Assembly: GCF_019097595.1 (NCBI RefSeq)
Contig: NC_080729.1
Span: 4,094,917 to 4,158,916 of the forward strand
Length of the DNA: 64,000 bases
Direction of reading: 5' to 3'
DNA from: Hemibagrus wyckioides
Taxonomy: Eukaryota > Chordata > Actinopteri > Siluriformes > Bagridae
Below the pieces are notes generated by a model. It was not told the origin of the DNA. It did no database searches and saw only the letters and a program-made list of their open reading frames with translations. Shown here one piece after another: positions 44,706 through 56,780 of the stretch. The translations under genes and the position numbers were made by a program. The first letter of the stretch is position 1. Each line of letters starts with the position of its first letter.

Positions 44706-45020
44706 TACTACTACTACTACTATTATATTTTTTACAAGTTTTATTTTTTACATTTAATGTAAGAATTAATATTAATAATACATGTTTTTAATTCAATTTT
44801 TCTGTAGTATCTGAAATTTTTTGCTGTTCACAATTTGCTCTTGTTGATCAGACCTGCTGTATAAAATGAAGGTGTATGAAGGACAACGCAAGGTGAATTA
44901 TTTCTACTTGCTGTGTGTTATCGGGTGTCGAACCGCGGCTACCTTTAGAGGTCAGAGATAACATTGAGATTGAGGAATTTAACCGATTAAGACGGACGCA
45001 AAAAAAGTTCTAAGGATAAG
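44260..45020. other. Intergenic, AT-rich with (TTA)n
   Basis: AT-rich sequence with the (TTA)n/(AAT)n block at 44628-44724. Nothing else recognised. Confidence 0.4.
44628..44724. repeat. (TTA)n with an internal inversion to (AAT)n
   Basis: TTA units switch to AATAATAAT at 44650-44664, then back to TTA, then to CTA units. The inverted core can form a hairpin. Confidence 0.9.
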
Positions 45021-46180
45021 TGTGCATATGAATTTACAAACACACACACTCTCACACACACTCTCACACACGCACAGAAGCAACAGTGCTCACACACTGA
45101 ACATAAAGTTACACAGTAACATCAAATTTTTTATGCATATGCTTATTGTTGTACAAACACACACACACACACACACACACAGAGTTTGTAGAATGCAGTT
45201 GTGTGACTGTGGCCTAATTAAGCCGGGGTCTGCTGTCAGCTCCCGTGGGGAAAAGCTGCGAGTTTGGCCAGTCTCTCATTCTATATCTCTATCTCTCTGG
45301 ACCCGGAGGCGCCAAGTGCGCAGGTGGGAGGATTGAGATTCGTCCCGGGGGGTTAAGTGTTCTCTCTTTGGGGTGTGTGTACAAGTGCTGGGCAGTATCA
45401 CGGGGTTAAGGGCATGATCCCTTCGTGTGCATCTGATTCTGACAGACATTTCTCCTGCCTGCTGTGAATGACAGAGTGACAACAGCACCTGACTCATAAC
45501 AAAAGAAACGTGAACACACACACACACACATGCTCAGGTTCCTCTCAGCAGCTGACTGGCTCACTGATTAGGTAAGAACAGGACCGTCCAGTCCCAGCGA
45601 TCACTTTTGCTTATTTATGTCTAGTAAAGCGTCCTGTGTGTTTTCCAGAGTGGCCGGTTTTAAAGAAATCTCCTCTGGTAATGTAAACATCGAGATTACG
45701 TTCGGACCGAGAGAACTTCTAAGTGCTCCCATATGACGGAAACCTCAACATGCAAATAAGCTCCCGTGCGGCCGCCAAACCAAAACAAGGGGGCGAGATA
45801 AGAAGAAATACATACATGAAAAACTATAGAGAGGCTCGTAAAAGAAAGCCGCACGGGCAGCACAACAAAGCGGCACGTGTGATGTGAGGCGGAAAAGCAC
45901 TAATAAAGTTGGAGTCTATATATAAGCAGAGGCGGCTTCAAGAGCCAGTAGAGCCAGCGCCAGGCCAGGCACAAAGCAGCCAGACCCTTAGATCTTTTAT
46001 AGCTAATTAAAGCTGCAGTATGTAACTTTGTTAAGCAGAAAGAATAACTGTATTTGAAATATTGAATCAAAAGAGTTTTTGAAGCAGTAGAGGAAAACGC
46101 TCGAGTACATGGTGACTGTAGCAGGTTATTCTGAGAAGTCTAAAACATGAATGCATAAATTTAAAGATGAGGTGTGTGTA
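45021..46180. other. Intergenic
   Basis: (CA)n at 45152-45180 and 45514-45530. Moderately GC-rich unique blocks at 45180-45480 and 45640-45960, the latter with an octamer ATGCAAAT at 45750-45757. No gene recognised. Confidence 0.35.
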
Positions 46181-46184
46181 TGTG

Positions 46185-46575
46185 CAGTGAAAGGAATTCT
46201 TTAATGCCTCAGCATACCAAGACATTTTGGACAATTTCATGCTCACATCTTTGTGGGAACAGTTTGGGGATGACCCCTTCCTGTTCCAACATGACTGCAC
46301 ACCAGTGACCAAAGCAAGGTCCATAAAGACATGGATGAGCAAGTTTGGTGTGGAGGAACTTGACTGACCCCACAGATCACCTTTGGGATGAATTAGAGTG
46401 GAGACAGGGAGCCAGGCCTTCTCGTTCAACATCAGTGCCAATTCCCATAAACACACTCCAAAACCTTGTGGAAAGAGTTGAAGCTGTTATAGCTGAAAAG
46501 GGCGGGCCAACTCCATATTACATTCACGTGCATGTAAAGGCAGGTGTCCCAAAACTTTTGGCAATATAGTGTAAT
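46185..46575 (+). mobile_element. 5'-truncated Tc1-like transposon copy
   Basis: Same family as 19859-20377 (CCAAGACATTTTGGACAATT, TTCCTGTTCCAACATGACTG) and ends in the right inverted repeat TCCCAAAACTTTTGGCAATA. The left inverted repeat is missing. Stops and deletions break the transposase frame. Confidence 0.8.
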
Positions 46576-48650
46576 GTTACTTGATTTTAAGACCTATGCT
46601 GCGTTCACACCGCCACCACTTTTACACCTCGTGATACTCAGATTGCTCTACGTTAGTCCCACTGGATGTCTCATACCTTAATAATATACTGCTGGTTGCC
46701 ATGGTTTCACCGGTCTAAGAGGGTATCACAACTAATTCTCTACAGAACGTTTTGTCAAACTTTGCAACAGTTATATAAGAAGACTTCTCTTTAATTTCTA
46801 CCACTTGTCTGTGTGTGTGTGTGTGTGTGTGTGAATGGAAATAGAGTTGGCAGTATGTCACAGGTCACAGGTTAATCCCATGCTGTCAGGTAGTGGCAGG
46901 TCTAATCCTCACAGCTAGTGTTGGAGTGTATGAGCGCACATGAAGAGGAAGCTGAGGTGTGAGTTCACAACAGAAAAAAAGAATCTGACAACAATTAAGC
47001 AAGGATTACAAAATATCTTTACAATAAACTGCAAATAGTTCAGAAGGTAAAAAAAATAAAGTCTGGAATAGGTGCAAATTTGTCAGGAACCCCATTTCCT
47101 GTCCCTTTCCCACATTCCCTTTTTCCTACATCAAGCTTGACGAGTTTATAAAAATTCAGATTTTTTTGCCGTTGAATATATAAATCTACAATCATTTGAC
47201 GTAGTATCCTGAACAGTTACTCATTCTGACATATACATTCACATAAACAATAACGTGGCATCTGATGAATTAACACACAACCCCAAACAATGTAAAACAC
47301 ACACACCACACACACACACACACACACCCCAGACTAAACACAACCTCCGATTAGTGTGTATCTACAGTACCAGTGGAACATCTTCTGTGTCACCTCACAT
47401 GTTCTGGGCATGTATGAGCTTCAAAGTGACTGTCCTGAGAAACGTGTGTGTGTTTGTGTGTTTCTTCTACAACACAGCGCTATCTCATCAGGCACCAGCA
47501 CTCGAGCACACACAGAAAGAAGGACAGCGGTAAACAGTTTGATAACGCTGGCCGAGGACAAAGCGCGTATCGGCGTTTCAAAGAGTCGATTTTCCGCTCA
47601 GGTGGGTGTGTGAGACTCTGACGAGCGTAGACAAAACACACACACATGGACACACAGAGAGCCTGCATGGACCTCTGGACTGTTCGATGTGGGAGGCTTC
47701 TGCGCTTCTTCCCACTGTTTTTATAAATACTGTGGCTCTGCTGGCCGACTCTCGAACACTGAGTGTGTGTGTGTGTCACTGTCACTGGCTGTAAGCTAAA
47801 AGTGGAAGCCATGGGAATCGGCCGGTCAGTGTGTGACTGTGTGAGAGTGTGTTCTGTGAGATTCGACTCGATCAGTAGATTTATTTTATATTAATTTAAT
47901 ACCCTTGCAGTGTAATGTAATACTATAACATTCTTACAAATAAAAATAAAAACATCAAATTTTAGACAAAACTATCTGGGGCAAACCTAGACTTTTTACA
48001 GGTTTTCCCAGACTGCTATCATTTTTCACACTATGAGATCAGTATTAGTAACAGAATTTCCACTGAAAATGTTAGGAATCCCTGTTTCTTAAAGAAATAT
48101 AGCAAGAAATCTGCCCATGTGCAGAAAGATTCAAGCATATAAAACATGTCTGAAAGCAAGGTAACGGTGCAGAGTGGGTAAATTTCATTGCTGTGAATTG
48201 TTTGGCATAAGATTCTTCACTGGAAGGTGGAGATGAAGCTGGACGCTGATGGAATCAGGGGTTTTTCGTGTTCAGATGATCAAATTGCAGCACACATTCA
48301 AAATTTTAAGACACAAAACATTTATTTTCACAAACTGCTCTCGGAACAGGGCCATGGTGGATCTTCGGAAATGGGAATACACCCTGGATGGATGGGTTTG
48401 CAGTCACAAGTCAATCACAAGGCCCCATGGATACACTCTCATTCACAGATTGGAGTGATTTAGAAATCACCGATCCATCTTCTTTCAAGGTAAAACACGA
48501 AAAACTCCAAACAGGCTCAGGACTGCTGAATCTGATTTTGGGGCAGTGGTTAAAACTCTGAGTGTGTGATCAGAAGATTGTGTGTTTAGATTCCAGGACT
48601 GCCAGAGACAGATGCACCTTTCCCAAGAGGTGACTTTTCATTATGGATAG
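46576..48650. other. Intergenic
   Basis: (GT)n at 46808-46833 and (CA)n at 47296-47330. A CpG-containing unique block lies at 47460-47620, ending in a donor-like CTCAG then GTGGGT on the plus strand. No convincing gene. Confidence 0.35.
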
Positions 48651-48653
48651 AAT

Positions 48654-48850
48654 AGAAGCCTTTATTTGTGACATATACGTCACAGCACAGTGAAATTCTT
48701 CCTTTGCATGTAGCAACTTTAGAGCACAGGGTCAGCCATGATACAGTGCCTCTGGAGCGGTAAGGGTTAAGGGCCTTGCTGAGGGGCCCAACTCGCTAGG
48801 CCAGTGCTGGGGCTTGAACCCCGATCCTCTGCTCAACCCAGAGTAACACA
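48654..48850 (+). mobile_element. tRNA-type dispersed repeat
   Basis: GGGTCAGCCATGATACAGTG, GGTTAAGGGCCTTGC and GGGGCTTGAACCCCGA match the copy at 41255. Preceded by a TTTATTTGTGACATATACG leader. Confidence 0.65.
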
Positions 48851-49290
48851 TTTTACTTGGCTGCTGTTGTTAAATCTTTGATTGGGATCAGGCAAATTCG
48901 AAACCCATAATAAAATGCCTCTGCTATCTGGGTGGGAAAGATGGATTCCTGTATTTCCACCTCCAGGCAATGTAACATTAGTCAACTGTGTGCATCTGTG
49001 AGCTCATGTATACAGAATAGGGCAGTCCTCGGATGGGTGGGAATTGGATATAAATAAATTAGCGAAGTAAATTGGGTCAAAAAAAAAAGAAAGAAAAGAA
49101 AAACGTAATATGTTTTCTGGAAAGAAAGCCACAGCTGTAAAGTTCCAATCAGCAACTGATTAACATGTTCTTGGTCAACCATTGAGCAGATAGAGTAAAT
49201 AAAAAGAATATAATTATTATTCCGCCTGGAGTTTATATATACGGATCTCCTGTGTTTTTCTTAGCGTAATCTTTTCTATAAGTACAATTC
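48851..49290. other. Intergenic, nothing recognised
   Basis: AT-rich sequence with a short A/G-rich run at 49079-49103. No gene or repeat family seen. Confidence 0.35.
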
Positions 49291-49640
49291 TGTGATTTTA
49301 GATCAACACCAGTTGATAGATCCTGATGAAATCTGTTTGGAAGTCCTAATTGCTTACATCATGACTGTTTGTAAACAACAAAATGATAAATCATCATATG
49401 TTGGCCGGTGGAGTGGGAAGAAACGTTCGCCGGGGTCTGGTGGCATCTGCAGCGAATTGTCTCAGACGGGAATTGTTTACATGCAGTCAAACTGAGGCAA
49501 ACGGAAAAATCACAGAGCGTGGCTTTATGTTTAAGGGTTTAGGATCTTTCACATTTTCACAATTAACTTTCCCACACAGGGAAGCACATACTGCAGATTA
49601 TACCCCACCTTTCACCGTACTTACGATCCCTGTCTGAAGT
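49291..49640. promoter_or_regulatory. Candidate regulatory block with forkhead-type motifs
   Basis: Non-repetitive sequence with a palindromic forkhead-like TGTTTGTAAACAA at 49366-49378 and TGTTTAC at 49474-49480. A regulatory role is inference. Confidence 0.25.
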
Positions 49641-52600
49641 AGTATCTGTGACGGTAAACAGCACAGGAAAGCTCCAGGTGTGGAATAAGCGAGGGATAAT
49701 GAAGTGAATCGACTATTGTGAAGGACTTGGGAAAAATTCCCTTCATTTTTATTCACTGTAAATGGGAGGGATGAGCTTGTTGACGGCGACTAACTGGGAT
49801 TTTTTTTTTTTAAATGAAGGATAGCAATTCACAATGGCATGTGCCAAAGCCAGACGACTTGTGGTTTGTGTGTTTGGGCGGGAGGCAAGACTGGGGTGGG
49901 TGGTGGGGGTGCCGGCTGGGATGGAAAGGAGAGGATGTATGGATGGAGACAGACAGAGGGAGAGAGAGGATGGTTACAGCGGTTAGCTTGTTGTGCTGAT
50001 CTGGTTTCTTAATACTATTCCTGCCTCTGGAATGCAGGCGTGGGGGTTGAGGAACCCAATCTTGCTGATCCGTCTGTGTATTCTGGTGAAAGCTTCTCCC
50101 AATGGGTAATTAACTCGAATAAAGCTCTGAGCATGCAGGAACGCACACCTGCAAGATGCAAACAATCGAGGTGCACCAGGAGGAAGGACTTTGCGCAATC
50201 TGTGTTTGCTCTGGCCGCTCTCAGCTCGTGCTCGAGGGTGTGGTGCGAGTGTGATCATTCCCGTGGTCAGTGGAGATATTTTCTCTCTTCTTGTCAACGC
50301 CCTGGTACGCAAACGTCTCCCCTTTGCACACTCGCAACTCTGGTCTACTGTCTCGGGGTTTGCAAAGTCTGCATTCTACCCACATAGAGCTCGACCACAT
50401 CTAAGACGAGTTAATTCAAGTGGTAGGCCCCGTGGACACATGCATGCACACCAAATCTTAAGTGTGTAATCACGCAGGCTGACACACACATTTGCGAGGC
50501 AAGCTTAAAAACAGTGTTATATTTTAATGTTTGCAGGAAAGCACACACACACTCAATATGTCGGGCTTGCATTTGAATTTGTGCACAAAGAAACCACACA
50601 AAAAAACACACAACGCACAAAAGAGCCACACATGCTCGATTTCTCCGGTGCTAAGCCGAAGCGTTCTGCCTCTGGAAAGCCACAGGCTTCCTTTGTTGCG
50701 GCAGCGTGTTTGAAAAATCGCTGCAGGGAATCCAAATGGGTTTTTACCACTTTGCTGCTTCGCACTGGCAATGCGTCTTCTCGTAACCACCAAGCAACCA
50801 ATTTCACAGAATTCCAACCACCGGCACACAAAAATATGCATGTCTGGGTTTACAAAAATGGGAAATTTTTTGCCCCCTTGTTCGCATATTTCAGCTTCGC
50901 TAAAACCTCAAACAGGTGCTGTGAGCTGTGACAAAAAGTCCCGATTATTTTAATCATGTCCTAAAATGAATACTCCATGCATTCATTTTTTTGTGTGTGT
51001 TTGTGGCTGGACATGTAGGCGATGGTTGCCTCACAGGGTCGGGCTGGATTTTATCACTGCAGGCGTTATTTCAGACCCCGAGGCAGCCTCCTCCCTCACT
51101 GTATCCTAACAGAATCATAAATCTGCTAGTGGTTCTATCCTCCCTCTCTCTGTATCTTTCTCTCCATCTCTCCCTTTCTCTCTCGCTCTCTCTCTCCGGT
51201 GCTATCTGTATTACCCCTGGGCTGTTGGATGGTTTTGTCAAGAACACCTGCTCCACTGAAAAATATGACGTGTTCTTTCTTCTAAGGGAGTAGAAGCTTG
51301 ATGAAAATCTAAAAAAAGGAAAAAAAAACAAGCCTTTTGAATCCACAAAGTCCCCTCTGCTGTCATGAAGAATTTCTGTTGTCTAGACCTATTTATCTTT
51401 GGGTCTTACACTATACAATACCCTATAATCATTGTGCAAATAAAGCAATAGACAAGCAACAGTCTCTAAGATGCCTGAGAGTCAAGTAGCTTGATCTATC
51501 TGACCCATCAAGTTAAATCCACCTTGCGTGGAAACATTTTTCGGTTGTTTTCAAAGGCACTGTTTTGATTCTGCTGTTTCCCACAGTGTCAGATCGGCCT
51601 TTACAATCTAATGTTAACTTCAGTAGCTATGACAGGCATGTCATAAAGCACCAGATATCATCACTCGACTAAATAGGGAAGGAAAAAAAATGAAAGTCTT
51701 ATTCTTGGCCAGACGGACGATTTCTGTTTTTGGTCATGAATGTAGCGGCAGCTTGCAGGTCAACCTTTGCCAAAGACACTTTATAAACCATGTGGCCTTC
51801 TTAAATGAGCGAGAGGGAAGAAAAAAAAGGGCAGGAAATAGTTTAATGTAGAATAGAAACAAAAGGGACATTATGTCAGGAGAAAATCTGAGAACGAATA
51901 TGACTTCTTTCTTGATGTTTTCTCTCGTTGTATGATTACAGCACAAGTTAGAACCCTTGAAAGGGCTATGATGCAGTGGTCCATTTTCTATGCTAACATA
52001 AGACCTTTGCAGAGCGGACAGGATTTATGACCGAAATGAACCTCTGGCACCTGAGATGGTTTAACTGCGATTTAAAGTGTGCCATAATTCATAAGTCTAC
52101 CGCCTACCAAAAAACACCCAGGCAAGAATTGCAAGATCTGCTTCTTAAAGGACATTCTTCAGAATGTGTATACGTGTATGGTGTTCCTCAGCAAAGCGAT
52201 TAGAATAAAGTCTCTGCTCGATGACAGGAGTGGTGTCGACATAAGGTTTAGCCAGGCGGGAGCTCAGAGTCATTTTAGATAAGACAAAATAGAGCTGAGG
52301 TACTTCCTTGGATGTATGCGCTCACTTATTATACCATCCATCATCCCAGTTTGATCAAATCCTCTTGTAGACATGAATAAGGCTGTCACTGGGCCAGACA
52401 GATAGACTGGACTAATGTGGCCCCTCATGACAGGTACATTGTGTCTCCTGATGTGGGTGGGAGGGTTAGTGGTAATGGCGCTGGCTAAGGAGATGAGATT
52501 GGAGATTCCGCAGCAGATCATGCAGCTGTGAAAAGGCAGGAATGTCGGGTTCAAAGCTGAAGACCGAAGATTTCCATAATACTCCCTAATACTGATCTTA

Positions 52601-52685
52601 CTGACTGGTCATGACAGAGATAGAGTAGGATAAAGGTTCAGATGGACCTGTGAGTGTGAATATTAGCATCTATATCATCAAATAC
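49641..52685. other. Gene-poor, largely repeat-free DNA upstream of bmper
   Basis: Complex sequence with little repeat content apart from (CT)n at 51145-51197. Blocks at 50040-50400, 50630-50930 and 51540-52110 look unusually complex for this region and could be conserved non-coding elements. Open frames here have no splice or start support. Confidence 0.35.
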
Positions 52686-52686
52686 A

Positions 52687-53164
52687 AATACACTGTATAG
52701 GCAAAGGTATGTGGACATCTGACCAAACATCTCATTTCAGATTTACTACTCCACTCTTCTTTCCACTAGATGTTGGAGTGAGGCTGTTGCCATTCAGCCA
52801 CAAGAGCATTAGTAAAACCAGGAACTGATGTCTAGCGAGGAGGCCTGGGATGCAGTCTGCATTCCAGTTCATCCCAAAGGAGTTCAGTGAGGGTTGAGGT
52901 GAAGAATCTGTTCAGGCCACTCGAGTTCGTCCTCACTAACCTCGTCTTCCAAATCATGTTTTCGTGGACCATATTTTGTGCACAGAAGCACTGTCAAGTC
53001 GGAACATGCTTGGGCCCTGTAGTTCAAGTGAAAGGAAATCTTAATTCCACAGCATACAAGGACATTTCAGACAATTCCATGCTTCTATCTTTGTGGCAAT
53101 GGCTTAGGGAAGAAGCACATATGGGTGTAATCATTAAGTGTCTACACACGTTTGGCTATTTTGC
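52687..53164 (-). mobile_element. Tc1-like transposon remnant
   Basis: Left end TACACTGTATAGGCAAAGG and right end CTACACACGTTTGGCTATTT are degraded inverted repeats. Internal words such as GCCACAAGAGCATTAGT, CCAGTTCATCCCAAAGGAG and AGGCCACTCGAGTTCGTCC are the reverse complement of a Tc1 transposase C-terminus. It is old and broken. Confidence 0.75.
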
Positions 53165-53500
53165 GTATCTGCATTTGGATTTAAACCAAAAATGGGTGTG
53201 GCCTAAAAGTAACTGTCAGCATGGTGTGTGAATTGAACCTTCACCTATATCCTACAAGTTATTAATGCTCTCAATTAGAGGATTCTTTTGGGATCCACAG
53301 TTGGTAATTATCTTTTATACAGACCTGATATTTTCAAAACATTTTAATTGACTCTGTTTCCAAAAATATGAACATACTATTGACCAGGCAGTTACTAAAG
53401 GATGAATGAATAAATACTATAAATACATTCCATGAACGTGGACTTTCTTTGTTCTGTGAGCTTTGCGTCTGATCGCTGAGCTTTTTGTGCCATCCCACAG
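53165..53500. repeat. Dispersed repeat shared with 25785-25995
   Basis: GTATCTGCATTTGGATTTAA, AAAATGGGTGTGGC and CGTGGACTTTCTTTGTTCTG occur in the same order as near bmper exon 7. It directly abuts the Tc1 remnant. Confidence 0.5.
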
Positions 53501-56500
53501 GATCCCAGTCTTTTATCCGGCATGTCCTATTTATATCTGAATTTGTGTCTGTTTATAAAAACGAATTATTAATCCAAACAACGTATTCCCATACAGTTAC
53601 ATCCATAGACGTCCGTCCAGATTCTTCCAGGTTTGCTCAATAATGAGCTTATAACTCCATGCCACTTCCTATTAACGTTAAACACAAGAATACAGATTCA
53701 TTATTGTGTATATGTGTGTGCCCAGGTGGAATTGCTGACCACACATAACCATCTTTGAAAAATTCCACCGCAGACACATTTCCCCCCCTTTTTTCCCCCC
53801 TTCAAACAGTACTTTTCTTCATGCCTGTGGAATCCCACTTATTCTGAATGACCAAAATTATTTGTGACTAATTGTTAACAAATGGCCGAAACCTTGGGGC
53901 AGAGGTAGCGTTTTGGCTCTGAGCTTCTTGATACATTAGCTTTATTGAAGAAAAAAAAAATAAAAATATTGGAAGACATCCATCTTGTGCTGTGTTAATT
54001 AGCTTTGCAAATGGGCCAGCGTGTGGACTGGCTGTGTCCTCGTGTTATTTTAACTCCCTGAATGGTGTCAAAGTCGTGGCTGTGTGAAGTTTTAAACATT
54101 TCCTCAATTGCTCTGGAGGGTGAAGGTCTACAGTGACTAGTAAATTAGAAAAAAAAAATCATGATTCCAAAATAGAATGATTCCATAATAGTCTCGAACC
54201 TTTTACATCTTAAATGCATGTTTTTTGTCTGAGGGCTCTTCAGATGTATCCTGTATTACCTACTTAACATCAGAAATTCTTCAGAATTTTCTGCAGAATG
54301 TTTTCCGAAGACTTCACCCATCAAGTCAACAGCTGCGTTGCACGAGATACACTGTCTTTCTATGTGTGTGTGGGTATTTTGTTTTGCATTTAGCCATGCA
54401 ATGAGCAATTTTGGAAGATGCTATAAATGCCTGGACAGTTTTGTAATTTTTTTTTTTTTTTTGCATCCAGCCGTTTCTTTCTTTCTTTCTTTTTTTTCAA
54501 TAAAGAATTCAATAGGCTTGGCTTTAAGGCTTGGATATTTTCTGGTCAAAATACACTGTGGTTTGAACATACCATCTGTCTGCTATTCTAGTAAATCCAC
54601 ATTTGATGTCTGGAACGTTCTTTTTTTTCTATCCAACAATCCAACAACCCGTCCATGTTTGCATAATTATCACTTGGCATCTCCGTATATTAGAGGTAAT
54701 TTACCTCGGTACTTGAGCTTAAATTTGATTAGATGTAGGCTTGCAGCCAGTATGGAGTAATACTGCAGACTGTCAAGTCACTTAAAATTATTGACTTTTT
54801 TATATTGATTTTTTTTATTTTTTTTGGTCTACTTTTGGGTTTTTTAATCTTGTCATAGTTGGGGGTTCAACAAATAATACGTTAAATGATGAATCAACAT
54901 ACAGACAGTTCTTAGATCTACAAGGCTGACTATACAGTTTGCTATTTTGAAGGAAAATATACACATATTCTCATCACTTAGCTGGCTTGCTTGTTGCTAA
55001 CTAAAGACGAACATGGAGGCATCCATGTGCTTTTAGCACAAATGTGTGCAGGTTGAAAATTATGGGTTTTTGAGTGCCAACTTCCCACGAATCAAATGCA
55101 CACTCTGTGATTCAACTTAAATTACACCCTAACCTTAATACTTAAGAAAATTCCTCTTTTGGTATATTTGTCTCATAAATTGTACACCATCCTGTTCTGT
55201 CGCCCTACATACATCCATAACAGGATATACCTAACAAATATTCTGAATATTAAAAGAAAATACTCATATTATTCAGTTCACAACGCATTCAAAAAGGTCA
55301 GTATTGAGAATAGTCAGTTTGAATTGTAATAAGGAATACATTCCTAATACATTACAGTTTTAAAGAAATACATACTATCATCAGTGTAGGTTAATTATGC
55401 AGACGCACACGTTCCCCCTTTGGGTGCAGTTAGTCATGGATTCACATACTTTTTAAGTGAATTTTCCTCTGCTATAATCGAATTTGGGGTAACATGAGCA
55501 GTTTGTGCACATGTTGGAGCTCATGCGTTGCCATCAAACTGAATATTAGGTAATGATGGATCGGTGCTGTGAATAATGGGACAGATAGAATGTCACACAG
55601 CCGAGCTTTTCCCTACAGCGCTCCAGCTCACAACGCCCTCGGAGGAAAAATATCGCCAGTTCATTTTACGTCAGAATTTGTCTGAAATTGTTGATTAATT
55701 TACATAAAAGCATAAAAAGAGTATAACAGAACAGCAGCTCTGACTGTATGGCATTATATTAGTGCGCTCTGATATGTTTCCATAGCGACAGCTCAAACAG
55801 GGACTTGTTAAATGTGTGGATTTTTCATTTGTTGGAAGGAGTCTCCAGTGTCAGCACCACTGTAACTGTAAGTTTTAGAGGAAGATGTAAAAGGAATAAT
55901 CCACATGCTGCTGTCGATAATTATTTTCCTTTAACATCACAGTGTTTTTTTCCCCCCTTACTTATACATAATTTAATCATGTTCCTGGAAATGAATTCAT
56001 CTTCCTGTCTAGAGTTCCTTGTAGTCTGTAGTTGAGGCATACACGTACTAAATGTCAGCGCGTGAAACTTTAATAAAGAGAAGTGTCCCTGTATGTTTAA
56101 CACGCAGTAAGGTTAAAACGTGTGTGTGTGTGTGTGTGTGTGTGGTTACACAATTATAGAAGAACAGAGAGTGCTTTGTTTCTCGTTGTGCTATTCTAAT
56201 ACCGTGAAATGAAGACGAGGATACCGAGCTTTAGGGTTACACACAGCCCTCCGCTGCTGTTATCTGTTATTTGTCAACTGTGCGTATCAAACCTCAGTGG
56301 TGGTAAGGGCGTCATTTTTGTCCTCAGTCCAAAGATGGGCAGAGTGGACCAGTATGTTACTCTTTTAACAGTAAATAACAGAGAAGACACTGTGAAATGG
56401 CTTCGGAGCTGAGATTTGACTCTGTATGTTAGCATGTTGCCTTTGGAAATAGTAATAGAGTAATAGAAGTAATAGAAGTAAATGCTTTACATGACATACG

Positions 56501-56775
56501 CCATGACATACGCCACCCTCTTTAAACATGCATGACGCAAGAGGTGGGATATATACGATCTCCAGAGTATTTAAATGAATGGACAGGAAGACTAATATAG
56601 GATAAGCCATAAAATAAAATCTTCATCTTCAATCGTGATTGTATGATTTTTAGTCATACTATCGCATTGGTGTCTATAACACAGGTACAGCTAAAAGTGC
56701 TAATTTTAATGTCTAAATTCTGGGAGAAATGATGCAGAGAGTGAGTACATACCCTCAAATATCAGGAGGAATCAT
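53501..56775. other. Intergenic
   Basis: Mostly AT-rich. A complex block at 53870-54140 may be a conserved element. A reverse copy of the GGAGACTCC repeat family lies at 55820-55900 and (GT)n at 56120-56143. No gene recognised. Confidence 0.35.
55820..55900 (-). repeat. Dispersed repeat fragment, minus orientation
   Basis: GGAAGGAGTCTCCAGTGTCAG at 55834-55854 is the reverse complement of the family core at 7483 and 36048. Confidence 0.5.
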
Positions 56776-56780
56776 GTGAA

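Noticed and set aside
47356..47613. Possible plus-strand exon ending RFSAQ at a GTGGGT donor
   Set aside because: No matching acceptor, neighbouring exon or family; starts within a GT-rich repeat.
50040..50387. 115-codon plus-strand frame
   Set aside because: No family similarity and several overlapping frames; more consistent with unique non-coding DNA.
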